Source: Pullulanibacillus sp. KACC 23026
Lineage (GTDB): Bacteria; Bacillota; Bacilli; Bacillales; Sporolactobacillaceae
DNA length: 64,000 nt
Assembly (NCBI RefSeq): GCF_029094525.1
Contig: NZ_CP119107.1
Coordinates: 248,001 to 312,000, forward strand
Reading direction: 5' to 3'
The position numbers and the translations under genes were made by a program. Numbering within the stretch: the stretch's first letter is position 1; each line of letters opens with the position of its first letter. Shown piece by piece: positions 25,960-35,505 of the stretch. The notes under the pieces are model-generated. The model saw only the letters and a list, made by a program, of their open reading frames with translations, was not told where the DNA came from and did not search any database.

Positions 25960-26019
25960 ATGGATAGATCTTCAGTAATAGCCCAAAATATGGATAGATC
26001 TTCAGTAATAGCCCAAAAT
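25960..26019 (+). repeat. Exact 30-bp tandem duplication over the start codon
   Basis: Bases 25960-25989 and 25990-26019 are identical and in frame, so MDRSSVIAQN occurs twice at the N-terminus of the kinase. Confidence 0.95.
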
Positions 26020-28884
26020 AGGATGCTTAATATAAATGTCAATGAGATCCCTAGTATTCATTTTTTATTAGACAGTAACTTGACCATTCAACATCTTTCC
26101 CAAAAAGGCATCGAGGTTTTTGAACTTCCTGCTGATTACTACTTACATAAACTTAATTTTATGGATTTAGCTGCATTGACAGACCGAGCGTTGGTCCAAG
26201 ATTATTTTGAAGTCCTTGAAGAAAATGAGATGAAAGAGAGCGGACTAAGATGCAGACTCGTTTCTCAAACTGGGAAAATAGAGTGGTATGACCTTCAAAT
26301 GAGGCGCGGTCGAGATTCTGAAAATATAATATATTATAATGTTTATTGTCGGAACTGCACGAATATCGTCTTTTATGAGCAATTTTTGGAAAGCGAAAAA
26401 AAGATTATAGAAGCGATTGTGAAAAATTGGGGAATCAATGAGACCATGGATTTGATAGCGACAGAGGTCGAAATGATTACTAGTGGGACTTGTTCCATTA
26501 TGCTTCTAGAAGATAAGGCGATTCATTTTTCGGCGGCACCAAGCCTATCCGCTGATTTTCATAATTGTGTTCTCGGATTTAAAATTGGTCCTGCTGAAAG
26601 TATGATTGGACAATTTTTATATCGACCAAGAGCGATTATGACTCCAGATATTAGACTAGATCCCATTTGGCTCCCTCACAAGGATAAAATTCTTGAGTGG
26701 GGCTTTACCGCCTGCTGGTCAAACCCTATCGTCGATCATAGCGATCAAGCAATTGGAGCCCTTGTCATATTTAACAGAGAGCCTCGTTCACCTTCCAAGT
26801 ATGACCTTAAGGCAATCGATTTATTTTCCCATCTAGTGGAACTCGCGGTCAGGCATCATCAAATTCGCCAATCAGAACTCCAAAAAAGTGAAGAGATATA
26901 CCGCATGATTGCGGAGAATACATCAGATATCATTGTCCTGTTCGATCGTGAGGGGACGATCACATATGCTTCACCTTCCATTCAAGAAATCTTTGGCTAT
27001 GCCAACACGCTTATAACCGGAAAGAATATTTGGGATTCTGATATTTATATAGAAACCGAGAATAAAGAAAAGATCATGAAGGCCATTGGCTCCAAAATTA
27101 AAATGAACTTTGTCATGGAAACAAGGAACAATGAAGGTCGAAAAATGATTATCGAATCAAGCAGTTCGCCTATTTTAAATTCTGATGGCGAAATTGAAAA
27201 CTGTGTCATTGTCTCCCGAGATATTACCGAACGCGAGCGGGCAAAACAAGAGATTGAACGCCTCCATTACCAAAATGATTCCATCCTTCATGCGGCCGGA
27301 GATGGAATATACGGGATTGACCCGGAAGGCTTGATTATCTTTTGCAACCATTCTGCCGCCACTATTTTGGGCTATGAGGCGAATGCCCTGATTGGAAAGT
27401 CGGTGCATCAAATTCTCCATATTCAACAAACGGGTCCGCTTGCGCAAATTCTCCGAACGAGCAAAATTTTGCGCTCTCTAAGAGAAAAAGAAACGTTTCA
27501 ATCCGATCGGGAACTCTTTGTTCACAAAGAAGGTCACCTTATTCCGGTTGAATTCATTGCCTCACCTATCATGGAACACGGTGAAGTGACGGGAACAGTT
27601 GTCACGTTTCGGAATATCTGCGACCGATTAAAGCAGGAAGCGGAAGGGCAAAGAAAAGTGGAGAACTTCCGGAAACAGCAGCAAGCCCTTCAAGAGTTAA
27701 ATGTGAACATTCATGATTATCCGCTCCATGAGGCGATAAAGATAATGAATGAAAAATCAGTTGAAGTATTGGATATTGATGGCGCAAGTGTCTGGATGTA
27801 TTCCGAGGACAAACAGGAGTTAGTTTGCCAGGACTTGTTTGAACAGGATAAACAGAAGCATTCGAGTGGGAAACGCTTGGATGTTCTTCCAATCCCCAAT
27901 TTTTACAAATCCATAAATCAGGATCGCGTATTTGTTTTAGACCGCGGGGATCACCTCTTAAAAGAATTTGTAGCACAGAACTTAAAAGCTAATCAAATTC
28001 ATTCGGTTGTTGTGGCCCCTCTTTTTACAGGGAAACGATTAATCGGTCTTGTTGCGTTCTCTAAGAAAGAGAATCGTATGAATTGGGATTATGATGAGCA
28101 GAATTTTGTTAGAACGATGGCCGACCTTCTTCATTTACTCATTGAGAAGGATGAGCGATTGAAGACGGAAGAATTGCTCCGAAAGACAGAGAAATTGTCT
28201 GTTGTCGGGCAGTTGGCAGCAGGCGTTGCCCATGAAATTCGTAATCCATTAACCTCTTTAAAAGGGTTTTTGCAATTAATGAGCGATCGGAACGAATCAG
28301 AGGAACAAGAACAATTTTATGAGATCATGTTATCGGAGATTGATCGCATTCATTTTATATCGGGTGAACTCCTGCTGTTAGCTAAACCTCAGGCTCATCA
28401 CTTTTCTGAAGTTGAACTTGTGAATATGTGTCAGCAGGTGCTTAAATTATTTGAAACAGAGGCCCATCTCCATAATGTTCAATTTGAATTCTATAATCAG
28501 ATTGAGCACGAGGAGGCATGGATAGAGGGACAGCCTGATCAATTAAAACAAGTGTTGGTTAACATTATAAAAAATGGCATTGAGGCAATGAGCGCTTCTG
28601 GAGGAATCATGACGGTTTACCTCCGGCTTATAAATGGCTATTACGAAATAGCGATACAAGACCAAGGGGTTGGCATTTCAGAAGAGCGCATGGAGAAGCT
28701 TGGTGAACCTTTCTATACTACAAAGGAGAAGGGGACAGGCCTTGGGCTGATGGTGAGCTACCGCATTATTGAAGCTCATAGAGGAACAATAAAAGTAAAA
28801 AGTCAATTGAACGTTGGAACCACGATTAAGGTTCGACTTCCTCAAATAAATAAAAATGGTATAATAACTAACAGTCATTCATAA
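25960..28884 (+). CDS. Multi-sensor histidine kinase (PAS-GAF-PAS-PAS-GAF)
   Basis: A cytosolic kinase of 974 residues with no membrane segment. Approximate order: divergent PAS (30-135), GAF (150-295), PAS (310-425), PAS (430-560), GAF (580-735), HisKA with AHEIRNPLTSLKGFLQLM (His at about 758), then an ATPase domain with IIKNGIEAM, DQGVGIS and GTGLGLM. The kinase core resembles sporulation kinases KinA/KinE. No partner regulator is adjacent, so phosphorelay input is plausible. Residues 1-10 are repeated exactly as 11-20. AAGGGGAG precedes the first ATG; the second has none. Confidence 0.88.
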   Translation: MDRSSVIAQNMDRSSVIAQNRMLNINVNEIPSIHFLLDSNLTIQHLSQKGIEVFELPADYYLHKLNFMDLAALTDRALVQDYFEVLEENEMKESGLRCRLVSQTGKIEWYDLQMRRGRDSENIIYYNVYCRNCTNIVFYEQFLESEKKIIEAIVKNWGINETMDLIATEVEMITSGTCSIMLLEDKAIHFSAAPSLSADFHNCVLGFKIGPAESMIGQFLYRPRAIMTPDIRLDPIWLPHKDKILEWGFTACWSNPIVDHSDQAIGALVIFNREPRSPSKYDLKAIDLFSHLVELAVRHHQIRQSELQKSEEIYRMIAENTSDIIVLFDREGTITYASPSIQEIFGYANTLITGKNIWDSDIYIETENKEKIMKAIGSKIKMNFVMETRNNEGRKMIIESSSSPILNSDGEIENCVIVSRDITERERAKQEIERLHYQNDSILHAAGDGIYGIDPEGLIIFCNHSAATILGYEANALIGKSVHQILHIQQTGPLAQILRTSKILRSLREKETFQSDRELFVHKEGHLIPVEFIASPIMEHGEVTGTVVTFRNICDRLKQEAEGQRKVENFRKQQQALQELNVNIHDYPLHEAIKIMNEKSVEVLDIDGASVWMYSEDKQELVCQDLFEQDKQKHSSGKRLDVLPIPNFYKSINQDRVFVLDRGDHLLKEFVAQNLKANQIHSVVVAPLFTGKRLIGLVAFSKKENRMNWDYDEQNFVRTMADLLHLLIEKDERLKTEELLRKTEKLSVVGQLAAGVAHEIRNPLTSLKGFLQLMSDRNESEEQEQFYEIMLSEIDRIHFISGELLLLAKPQAHHFSEVELVNMCQQVLKLFETEAHLHNVQFEFYNQIEHEEAWIEGQPDQLKQVLVNIIKNGIEAMSASGGIMTVYLRLINGYYEIAIQDQGVGISEERMEKLGEPFYTTKEKGTGLGLMVSYRIIEAHRGTIKVKSQLNVGTTIKVRLPQINKNGIITNSHS

Positions 28885-28923
28885 ATGCTCTAAAAGGGTG
28901 ACCATCCATAGTCATTTTGACAC

Positions 28924-28951
28924 CTTAATTGACGCAGAATGTCCAATTAAG
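28924..28951 (+). terminator. Hairpin after the kinase gene
   Basis: CTTAATTG / CAATTAAG, extended by GAC/GTC, in the 140-base gap behind the kinase. A T run follows only about 20 bases later, so it is a possible terminator. Confidence 0.4.
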
Positions 28952-29025
28952 TCTTCAAGGGCATCGTTGTTTTTTTAGCTGCTTATTCTGCAGTTAATGA
29001 CGATTAAGAAAAGGGGAATTTGTGA

Positions 29026-29307
29026 GTGGATATTGATCTGGAACTCTTGGAAAAAGAGGTTTTTAAGGAAGTCGTCTTGGAGGGTGATTTTGAGACCATT
29101 GCGATTTGGAGCGATGGGGATTGGTCCATCATGGCCTCTCTTCACTATAAAGAAAAAGTTGAAGAGGGCTTTAGTCCGATTTATTATCTGCGTAAGGCAG
29201 AGTTGACGTCAACTTTAATGACAACGGATCATTTGGAAGAGCTCATTTTGAGCATTGAATCAGAGCTTAATCAAACTTCCATGCCCATACAAGATTACTC
29301 AAATTAA
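29026..29307 (+). CDS. Small acidic protein of unknown function
   Basis: 93 residues, acidic, no membrane segment. Alternating patterns such as FETIAIWSDGDWSIMASLHYK and a later YYLRKAEL, then a helix-prone C-terminus, suggest a small alpha/beta fold. GTG start at 29026 with AAAGGGGAA 9 bases upstream. It follows the large kinase by 140 bases and may be cotranscribed. No family recognised. Confidence 0.55.
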   Translation: MDIDLELLEKEVFKEVVLEGDFETIAIWSDGDWSIMASLHYKEKVEEGFSPIYYLRKAELTSTLMTTDHLEELILSIESELNQTSMPIQDYSN

Positions 29308-29389
29308 AGCTTGTTTTCTTCTATGTGGGTGGGGTATGATTTGAGAGTGTGACACCCAAGTAAGTTACTTTTAAAGGAGTTGATCAGTC

Positions 29390-29509
29390 TTGAGTAGTCA
29401 TCAGATAAACGAACCGGAACCGGAACCCAATTCGTTTTTGTTTTTAGACTGGAGAAGGCTGAGTCTCCATTTTATAGAGCTTACTTGTCAATCGGAAAAT
29501 AGAAGATGA
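29390..29509 (+). CDS. Possible 39-residue protein
   Basis: A TTG start preceded by AAAGGAG at a 10-base gap, 39 codons, ending TGA. It begins MSSHQINEPEPEPN and contains a FLFLDWRRLSLHFIEL stretch. No family or terminator supports it. The rest of the 29308-29739 gap shows no other gene. Confidence 0.25.
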   Translation: MSSHQINEPEPEPNSFLFLDWRRLSLHFIELTCQSENRR

Positions 29510-29739
29510 TAGGATAAGAAAAAGAGGGCTTTAGCCATTATAAGTGGAATAGAAGCCGAGTTTTTCTGAAGGATCGGCACTGGACAATAAAGAGATTCTC
29601 TTAGTTGTCTGAACCCTTTGCTTTGGAACTCTATAAATTATTGATGAAGCCTTCTTCCAATTTTATTTTATAAAAGCTTATGCCTTATTTGGTTAAACTA
29701 ATGGATAGGGTTGCTGCTTTTCTTGAGGAGGCTTGCAAC

Positions 29740-30681
29740 ATGCTCGAAATTTATTCAACAACGGATACAGGACTGCTGGAGAAACGTGAGGAAATGTCAA
29801 AAGGTTGCTGGGTCAACATGGTTCAGCCGACTGAAGAGGAAATTGTGCGTGTTTCAGAAACATTGGACATAGAAGTGGATTTTATTCGGGATGCGCTGGA
29901 TGATGAAGAGCGCTCGAGAATTGATAGAGAAGATCATCATGTTCAAATTATTGTTGACTTCCCTTATATCACCCATGATGATGCCGGATTCCCGATCTAT
30001 GAAACGATTCCGATGGGAATGGTCGTCACAGAGGATTATTTTGTCACCGTGTCTTTGCGTGAAACGCCTATTATAGATGATTTTAAACAGCGCAAGGTTC
30101 GTTCCTTTTTCACGTATAAGAAAACACGGTTTGCCTTGCAAATTTTATATGCGATCTGCACTTATTATTTAAAATATTTAAAGCAAATTAACAAGAAAAC
30201 AAATGAGATTGAAAATGAATTGCATCAATCGATGAAGAATAAAGAGTTGTATGCCTTCTTGGCACTGGAAAAGAGCTTGGTTTATTTTACCACCTCTTTA
30301 AAATCAAACAAGATTGTTCTAGAGAAAATCTTGCGGGGCCATTACTTGAAGATGTATGAAGAGGATAAAGAACTGCTTGAGGATGTCATCATTGAGAACA
30401 CACAAGGAATTGAAATGGCAGACACTTACAGCTCCATTTTAAGCGGCATGATGGATGCCTTTGCATCGGTTATTTCCAACAATCTCAACATTGTGATGAA
30501 GTTCCTAACTTCGATCACCATTATTTTATCCTTGCCGACAATGGTTGCCAGTTTCTATGGAATGAATGTTGATGCGATTCCCTTCCAACATTCCGCCCAT
30601 GCATTTTGGATCACCATTTTAATATCGGCTGTTTTATCTTCAAGCGTTGCACTTGTTTTTTGGAAAAAGAAATATTTTTAA
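29740..30681 (+). CDS. corA: CorA-family magnesium/divalent cation transporter
   Basis: A membrane channel for Mg2+ (or Co2+), pentameric in the family. About 313 residues: a large cytosolic N-terminal domain, a long helix rich in Glu/Lys, then two C-terminal membrane helices (about 250-275 and 287-307). The signature YGMN lies at the end of the first. The last residues FWKKKYF are basic, as usual. The frame opens at 29680, but TGAGGAGG sits 8 bases before the ATG at 29740, which gives the normal family length. Single gene with terminator. Confidence 0.93.
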   Translation: MLEIYSTTDTGLLEKREEMSKGCWVNMVQPTEEEIVRVSETLDIEVDFIRDALDDEERSRIDREDHHVQIIVDFPYITHDDAGFPIYETIPMGMVVTEDYFVTVSLRETPIIDDFKQRKVRSFFTYKKTRFALQILYAICTYYLKYLKQINKKTNEIENELHQSMKNKELYAFLALEKSLVYFTTSLKSNKIVLEKILRGHYLKMYEEDKELLEDVIIENTQGIEMADTYSSILSGMMDAFASVISNNLNIVMKFLTSITIILSLPTMVASFYGMNVDAIPFQHSAHAFWITILISAVLSSSVALVFWKKKYF

Positions 30682-30712
30682 CAAGAGGCTGGGTTTTGTC
30701 CCAGCCTCTTTT
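30682..30712 (+). terminator. Terminator of corA
   Basis: AAGAGGCTGGG / CCCAGCCTCTT, perfect, with a 6-base loop and TTTT tail. Confidence 0.9.
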
Positions 30713-30807
30713 CATACTACAACAACATGCACCTGAAACAAAGTTGACTGAAATGGCTTTAAGGTGTTTTTTTATGGGTTGTTTCTATAAGCTTTGCTTA
30801 AAGGGAA

Positions 30808-30953
30808 TCCGACTTAGGTCGGAGATAAAAACTCGTCCGAGGTGCGTGGAAGACGACAAAGGCTTCTTCTATACTTGAATCAAGGGGAAGGTCACGATAA
30901 GGTGACAATAGAAAGGGATAGTAAGATTAGCTTTACAGTCCGACTTAATGACG
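30808..30953 (+). promoter_or_regulatory. Cluster of GTCCGA-type motifs before the lia operon
   Basis: TCCGAC-TTAG-GTCGGA (30808-30823, perfect 6-4-6 palindrome), CGTCCGAGGTGCG (30834-30846) and AGTCCGACTTAATGACG (30937-30953). A fourth copy, AGTCCGAGTTAGG, lies at 31339-31351 before liaF. They are candidate operators, possibly for LiaR. Nothing else is visible in the 30713-31011 gap. Confidence 0.4.
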
Positions 30954-31011
30954 ATCGTGATCATCTACTTTTTCTAATCAATCCACACACTATAAGGAGG
31001 ACCTAAGGCAG

Positions 31012-31305
31012 ATGCAATTAACCGGTAAATCAGTAATGGGTATCGTGTTTTTATTAATGGGCGCAGCTATTCTACTCAGAATGGTCTTCGTCCACCTAGC
31101 CTTTCTCATCAGTCTCGTCTTAGCTGCAGGATTGATCATTGCAGGCATCAATCAGCTAGTGAAGGGCAGGAAAATGTGGGGTTGGGGAATTCTCCTCTTT
31201 GGGCTCTTGGCTGTACTTGGAGCCGCGCATTTAGTTTTTCAATTGTTGCTAGCTTTTATCATTATCTTACTTGGGATCAAGTGGTTAGCACCAAAAAATG
31301 TGTGA
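31012..31305 (+). CDS. LiaI-like small membrane protein
   Basis: 97 residues with four hydrophobic segments (about 5-22, 26-46, 53-72, 74-90) and almost no soluble part. It matches in character the membrane half shared by LiaI and LiaF. Its place directly upstream of liaF supports a role in the cell-envelope stress response. ATAAGGAGGACC lies upstream of the ATG. The naming rests on size, topology and context. Confidence 0.65.
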   Translation: MQLTGKSVMGIVFLLMGAAILLRMVFVHLAFLISLVLAAGLIIAGINQLVKGRKMWGWGILLFGLLAVLGAAHLVFQLLLAFIIILLGIKWLAPKNV

Positions 31306-31452
31306 AAGACCCGTCAGTTGAAGGATTATGATAACTTTAGTCCGAGTTAGGATAAGAATAAAAATAAACAAGGACCAGTTGTGTAAAAAAGAGGCGGATG
31401 TTTGAACTGCGAAGATTAGATAGATTCCAATTAAAAGAGAGGAGGCCTTCCA

Positions 31453-32265
31453 ATGGGTCAGCACCAGATTATGGGCATCCTAGTTATTTTCATTGGCGTT
31501 GCCATTCTGTTAAATATTATCGGTCTCGCTTCTCTTTTGCTCGGACCGCTTATTTTATTAGCTATTGCTTTATTTTTTATCAAAAGAAAACACCCTATCA
31601 TCGGGATTATAGTAGCTGTTATTGGGGCGTCGGTTTTTATTAAGCATGTGCTCCATTTTAATATAATAAGCCTTGCCATTTCTCTCGTTTTTGTTTACGC
31701 AGGGATTAAGCTTTTGATAGGGCAAGGAAAGGAACGCCGAAGAAAGCCATCGTCTAAAACTCAAAAAGAGAACCTCGACCTTCATTTTGATGAAGAGGAG
31801 TCGGACCAGAGCGATGAGGAACTAGACAAGACTAAGAAGGAAAAGAATAAAAAGAGCAGGAAGTCAGAAAAGGACGCCCAGTATGACGCAATCGGGTCCA
31901 CTGTCCGAAGCTCGTTTATTGGTGATTATCATCTCATGGGCCGTCAGTTCGAACTTGAGGACCTAACGATTCGTAACGGTATCGGTGATGTGAAAATAGA
32001 TCTGACCAAAGCGATCATACCAGAAGGGGAAACGGTGATCGTTGTTCAGGCTTGGATTGGTGATGTGGATATTTTCGTGCCATATGATCTCGATTTATCT
32101 GTCAGCGCTTCGGTTACGATTGGTGACCTTAACATTTTATCTGAGAAGCAAGGCGGCTTTGGCAGACAGGTCACAATAAAAACGAAAGACTACGAGTCAT
32201 CCTCTCGTCGTGTTCGTTTAATCTTGTCCTTACTTATTGGGGATATTGATGTGAGGGTTCTCTAA
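31453..32265 (+). CDS. liaF: LiaF, inhibitor of the LiaRS two-component system
   Basis: A 270-residue membrane protein. Four N-terminal membrane segments (about 5-85) are followed by a very charged Lys/Glu/Ser linker (about 92-145) and a C-terminal beta domain with repeated IGDVKIDL, IGDVDIFVP, IGDLNIL and IGDIDVRVL motifs, the LiaF/YvqF hallmark. In B. subtilis LiaF keeps LiaS inactive without envelope stress. GAGGAGG precedes the ATG. The stop overlaps the liaS start by one base, so they are coupled. Confidence 0.92.
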   Translation: MGQHQIMGILVIFIGVAILLNIIGLASLLLGPLILLAIALFFIKRKHPIIGIIVAVIGASVFIKHVLHFNIISLAISLVFVYAGIKLLIGQGKERRRKPSSKTQKENLDLHFDEEESDQSDEELDKTKKEKNKKSRKSEKDAQYDAIGSTVRSSFIGDYHLMGRQFELEDLTIRNGIGDVKIDLTKAIIPEGETVIVVQAWIGDVDIFVPYDLDLSVSASVTIGDLNILSEKQGGFGRQVTIKTKDYESSSRRVRLILSLLIGDIDVRVL

Positions 32266-33332
32266 TGAAGGGAAAACGATTAGTTAATATACAATGGCGA
32301 TTTATACGTTATTCGATTTGGATGTGTGCCGTTTGTACCCTATTAACAATCGGAATCCTTATGAGCCTTGGACATCTCTCCTTCAAGGATTTTTGGGAGG
32401 AGAAACTGTATGGTCTGCCAATGGTTATTTGGCTTCTCTTTGAGTTTCTATGTCTTGGGTTCATCTTTGGCTACACTTATGGGAATCTCTTAAAGAAGCG
32501 ATTGGAACAGCTCGTTTCCGCGATTCTTTATTTTGAAAGAGGCACATTTTCCTATCGAGTCCCTGACTTAGGAGAAGATGAGGTCGGCCAAGTTGGGGGA
32601 CATTTGAACCAAATGGCGGGTAAAATTGAAGCGCAAGTAGCAGCCTTGCAGAAACTCTCCTCGGAGAAGGCCTCCTGGAATACCGAAATGAAGCGACATG
32701 CGGTGAATGAGGAGCGTCAACGATTAGCAAGGGAACTTCATGATGCGGTCAGTCAGCATCTGTTTGCGATCTCGATGCTGTCCTCGGCCGTCCGTGAGAC
32801 GCTTAGGAGAGATGTGGATGCAAGTGAGAAGCAAATTGAGACCATCGAAAAATTGGCGGGAATGGCACAAAATGAGATGCGGGCTTTATTGCTTCATTTA
32901 AGACCTGCTCATTTGGAAGGAAAGCCTTTAAAGCAAGGCATTGAGGAATTGCTTAAGGAATTTGCGGCTAAGCAGATGATTTCGATTAAGTGGGAAGTGG
33001 AGGATGTAAGGGGCTTGCCCAAAGGGGTAGAAGATCACCTGTTCCGAATTGTTCAGGAAGGCTTATCAAATATATTGCGTCATGCGAAGGCTTCCTCTGT
33101 TCAACTTCGACTTAACCGTGTCAATCAGCAGCTTTATTTAAAAATAATTGATGATGGTGTGGGATTTCGGCCGGAGAATCGAAAGGCCTCTTCCTATGGA
33201 CTTAGTTCGATTGAAGAGCGGGTAACGGAAATTGGCGGGGTCTTCGAAATCGTTTCGCTCCCTGGTAAAGGGACACAAATAGAAGTGAAGGTACCCATTA
33301 TTGAAGGAATTGGCGAGGAGGATGGAACGTGA
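32265..33332 (+). CDS. liaS: LiaS histidine kinase
   Basis: An envelope-stress sensor kinase of 355 residues. Two membrane helices (about 15-37 and 45-72) enclose a very short external loop, the intramembrane-sensing pattern. A HAMP-like region follows, then HisKA_3 with RQRLARELHDAVSQHLF (phospho-accepting His), and an ATPase domain with IVQEGLSNILRHA, DDGVGF and YGLSSIEER. It lies between liaF and liaR, overlapping both. Confidence 0.93.
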   Translation: MKGKRLVNIQWRFIRYSIWMCAVCTLLTIGILMSLGHLSFKDFWEEKLYGLPMVIWLLFEFLCLGFIFGYTYGNLLKKRLEQLVSAILYFERGTFSYRVPDLGEDEVGQVGGHLNQMAGKIEAQVAALQKLSSEKASWNTEMKRHAVNEERQRLARELHDAVSQHLFAISMLSSAVRETLRRDVDASEKQIETIEKLAGMAQNEMRALLLHLRPAHLEGKPLKQGIEELLKEFAAKQMISIKWEVEDVRGLPKGVEDHLFRIVQEGLSNILRHAKASSVQLRLNRVNQQLYLKIIDDGVGFRPENRKASSYGLSSIEERVTEIGGVFEIVSLPGKGTQIEVKVPIIEGIGEEDGT

Positions 33333-33958
33333 TTCGTGTCTTACTAGTGGATGATCATGAGATGGTGCGCCTTGGGCTTTCTGCTTATCTAGCCTCGCAG
33401 CCGGATATTGAGGTTGTTGGGGAAGCCTCAAGCGGGGATGAAGGGGTTCGGTTGGCATTGCAACATAAACCGGACGTTATTACGATGGACCTTGTCATGG
33501 ACGGAATGAACGGAATTGAAGCAACCCGTCTAATTACGGAGAAGATGAAGGATGCGAAGATTATTGTCCTGACGAGCTTTATTGATGATGACAAAGTCTA
33601 TCCAGTACTTGAGGCAGGGGCGCTGAGCTACTTACTGAAAACATCAAAGGCCCAGGAAATTGCCGATGCGATTCGTCAAGCTGCAAAAGGGGAGCCTGTA
33701 CTCGCAACAAAAGTAACAGGGAAAATGCTCAATCGGTTTCGGAACGCTGGACCAAAGCTTCACGATTCTTTGACTGAACGGGAGCTAGAAATTTTAAAAC
33801 TTATTGCGACCGGCCAGTCCAATCAAGAACTAGCAGACACCCTTTTTATAACGGTCAAAACGGTTAAGAGCCACTTGACCAATATTTTTAGCAAGCTAGA
33901 AGTCGAGGACCGAACGCAGGCAGCGATCTATGCCCATCGCAATGGTCTGGTGGAATAG
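33329..33958 (+). CDS. liaR: LiaR response regulator (NarL family)
   Basis: 209 residues. Receiver domain with acidic pocket DD (8-9), phosphorylated Asp54 in [12 protein letters not shown], Thr/Ser in VLTSF and the Lys in LLKTS. A C-terminal LuxR-type DNA-binding domain follows ([36 protein letters not shown]). Probably activates the lia operon in response to cell-wall-active agents, through the GTCCGA sites upstream (inference). GTG start overlapping the liaS stop; GAGGAGG upstream. Confidence 0.94.
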   Translation: MIRVLLVDDHEMVRLGLSAYLASQPDIEVVGEASSGDEGVRLALQHKPDVITMDLVMDGMNGIEATRLITEKMKDAKIIVLTSFIDDDKVYPVLEAGALSYLLKTSKAQEIADAIRQAAKGEPVLATKVTGKMLNRFRNAGPKLHDSLTERELEILKLIATGQSNQELADTLFITVKTVKSHLTNIFSKLEVEDRTQAAIYAHRNGLVE

Positions 33959-34111
33959 GCTTGCCTTTTCTGCATAGCGAAGCCATTTTAGATTTTCCTT
34001 AATCTTGGTTGGACGGATTTGGGAAAACCCGACAAGAATATGCTCATCATCCAGAACCACAAATCCCCTTGTTCACCCTAGGCTCCTATCAAGTTTAAGA
34101 AAAGGTCAAAG

Positions 34112-34150
34112 AAAAACGTGTCACCCCCATTAGGGACTGACACGTTTTTT
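34112..34150. terminator. Bidirectional terminator between liaR and mntH
   Basis: AAAAACGTGTCA / TGACACGTTTTTT, a perfect 12-bp stem, between convergent genes. Confidence 0.85.
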
Positions 34151-35454
34151 TATGAACCGAAAATGGTTTGATAAAGGAGAAAAAGATTTAAAGCAATTAT
34201 GATAAAAGCAATCAGCCATGCGGCAAGGGTGGTCGCTTTTCGGTTGACCAGCTGACCCATCAGTGATTTCCGGCTAGTAAAGACAATCAGTGGGATTAAG
34301 GCAAAGGCAATCCCAAAGGAAAGAACAACTTGACTTAAAACAAGAGCATGCGTTGGATTAACCCCCAAAATAATAATTAAGAGCGGGGGGATCATGGTAA
34401 TAAAACGTCGCAAGTAGACAGGAATTCTTTTGCGTATATAGCCTTGCATGATCACATCACCCGATAAGGTGCCGACTGATGAGCTTGAAAGTCCTGCTGA
34501 TAGAAGGCCGACCGCAAACAAAATGGCAGCTATAGGTCCCATCAAGTGTCCGAACTGCTTGAAGGCGACGTCTAGATCTTCAATGACCAGGCCGTGTGAG
34601 TGAAATAAAGCACTGGCGACGATGAGCATGGCTCCGTTAATCACTCCAGCTATCAACATGGCGATTAAAATATCAATGAACTCAAACTTAAAGATTTTGA
34701 TGCGCTGTTCTTCATTGTTTCCGACAATCCGCTTTTGTGTAAGTGCCGAGTGCAAATAGATCGCATGGGGCATGACGGTTGCGCCGAGAATACCCGCAGC
34801 GAGAAGAATGCTGTTCACACCCTGAAAATGAGGGATGGTCAAACCGGCTACAAGCGGCTGAAGAGCCGGCTGTGCAAAGATCACTTGCACACTGAAAGCA
34901 ATGACGACGACAAAGACCATACAGGCAATGACCGCTTCTAACAAACGAACCCCTTTTCGCTGCAGTTCAAGAATGATAAAGGAAGCGACAGCGGTTATAA
35001 GAGCGGAAGGCAGCATTGGAATTCCAAATAAAAGAGTCAGGCCAAGGGCCGCCCCAATAAATTCGGCAAGATCGGTGGCCATGATCATCAGTTCGCCTTG
35101 AATCCAAAGCAGGACAGACGCCCAAAACGGAAAATGATCTCGTGAAACCTCAGGTAAATTTTGTCCAGTGGCAATTCCGAGCTTAGCGGATAAGGACTGA
35201 ATGACGATGGCCATGATATTTGATAATAGAATGACCCATAAAAGCATATAGCCGTATTGTGAGCCGGCTTGGATATTGGTAGCAAAGTTTCCAGGATCTA
35301 TATAGGCAACGGAAGCGATGAATGCGGGACCAATGAAAGGGAGAAGGCGTTTCAGTCCTTTTCCTTTAGCAAGGACAGAGTCTAGAGTTTCGGATTTTTT
35401 CTTAGATTGATCAAATCCTTTTCTCCGCTCTGCAGTATACAGTTGGTCACTCAT
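34150..35454 (-). CDS. mntH: Nramp-type manganese transporter
   Basis: A proton-coupled Mn2+ importer with eleven predicted membrane helices, about 434 residues. Helix 1 holds the metal-binding AYIDPGNFATN, helix 6 GATVMPHAIYLHSAL with the Met-Pro-His metal site, and helix 4 the Nramp GELMIMATDLAEFIGAA. The frame opens at TTG 35478, but AAGGGGG lies 8 bases before the ATG at 35454. An MntR-like palindrome 34 bases upstream predicts repression by manganese. Confidence 0.95.
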   Translation of the reverse strand: MSDQLYTAERRKGFDQSKKKSETLDSVLAKGKGLKRLLPFIGPAFIASVAYIDPGNFATNIQAGSQYGYMLLWVILLSNIMAIVIQSLSAKLGIATGQNLPEVSRDHFPFWASVLLWIQGELMIMATDLAEFIGAALGLTLLFGIPMLPSALITAVASFIILELQRKGVRLLEAVIACMVFVVVIAFSVQVIFAQPALQPLVAGLTIPHFQGVNSILLAAGILGATVMPHAIYLHSALTQKRIVGNNEEQRIKIFKFEFIDILIAMLIAGVINGAMLIVASALFHSHGLVIEDLDVAFKQFGHLMGPIAAILFAVGLLSAGLSSSSVGTLSGDVIMQGYIRKRIPVYLRRFITMIPPLLIIILGVNPTHALVLSQVVLSFGIAFALIPLIVFTSRKSLMGQLVNRKATTLAAWLIAFIIIALNLFLLYQTIFGS

Positions 35455-35487
35455 ATTTGAGCCCCCTTTTTTAGACAATGGTTATTT

Positions 35488-35505
35488 TTTTGCCCTAAGG
35501 CAAAA
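35488..35505 (-). promoter_or_regulatory. MntR-box-like operator of mntH
   Basis: TTTTGCC-CTAA-GGCAAAA, a perfect 7-4-7 inverted repeat similar in half-sites to known MntR boxes. TATAT-type sequences just beyond it could be the -10. Otherwise the 35506-35814 gap shows no feature I can support. Confidence 0.7.

Noticed and set aside
27602-27976. Leftward 124-codon frame opposite the large kinase
   Set aside because: Shadow of a continuous kinase domain; no start signal.
29740-30681. Magnesium-sensing M-box riboswitch before corA
   Set aside because: The upstream 230 bases do not show the conserved M-box blocks.
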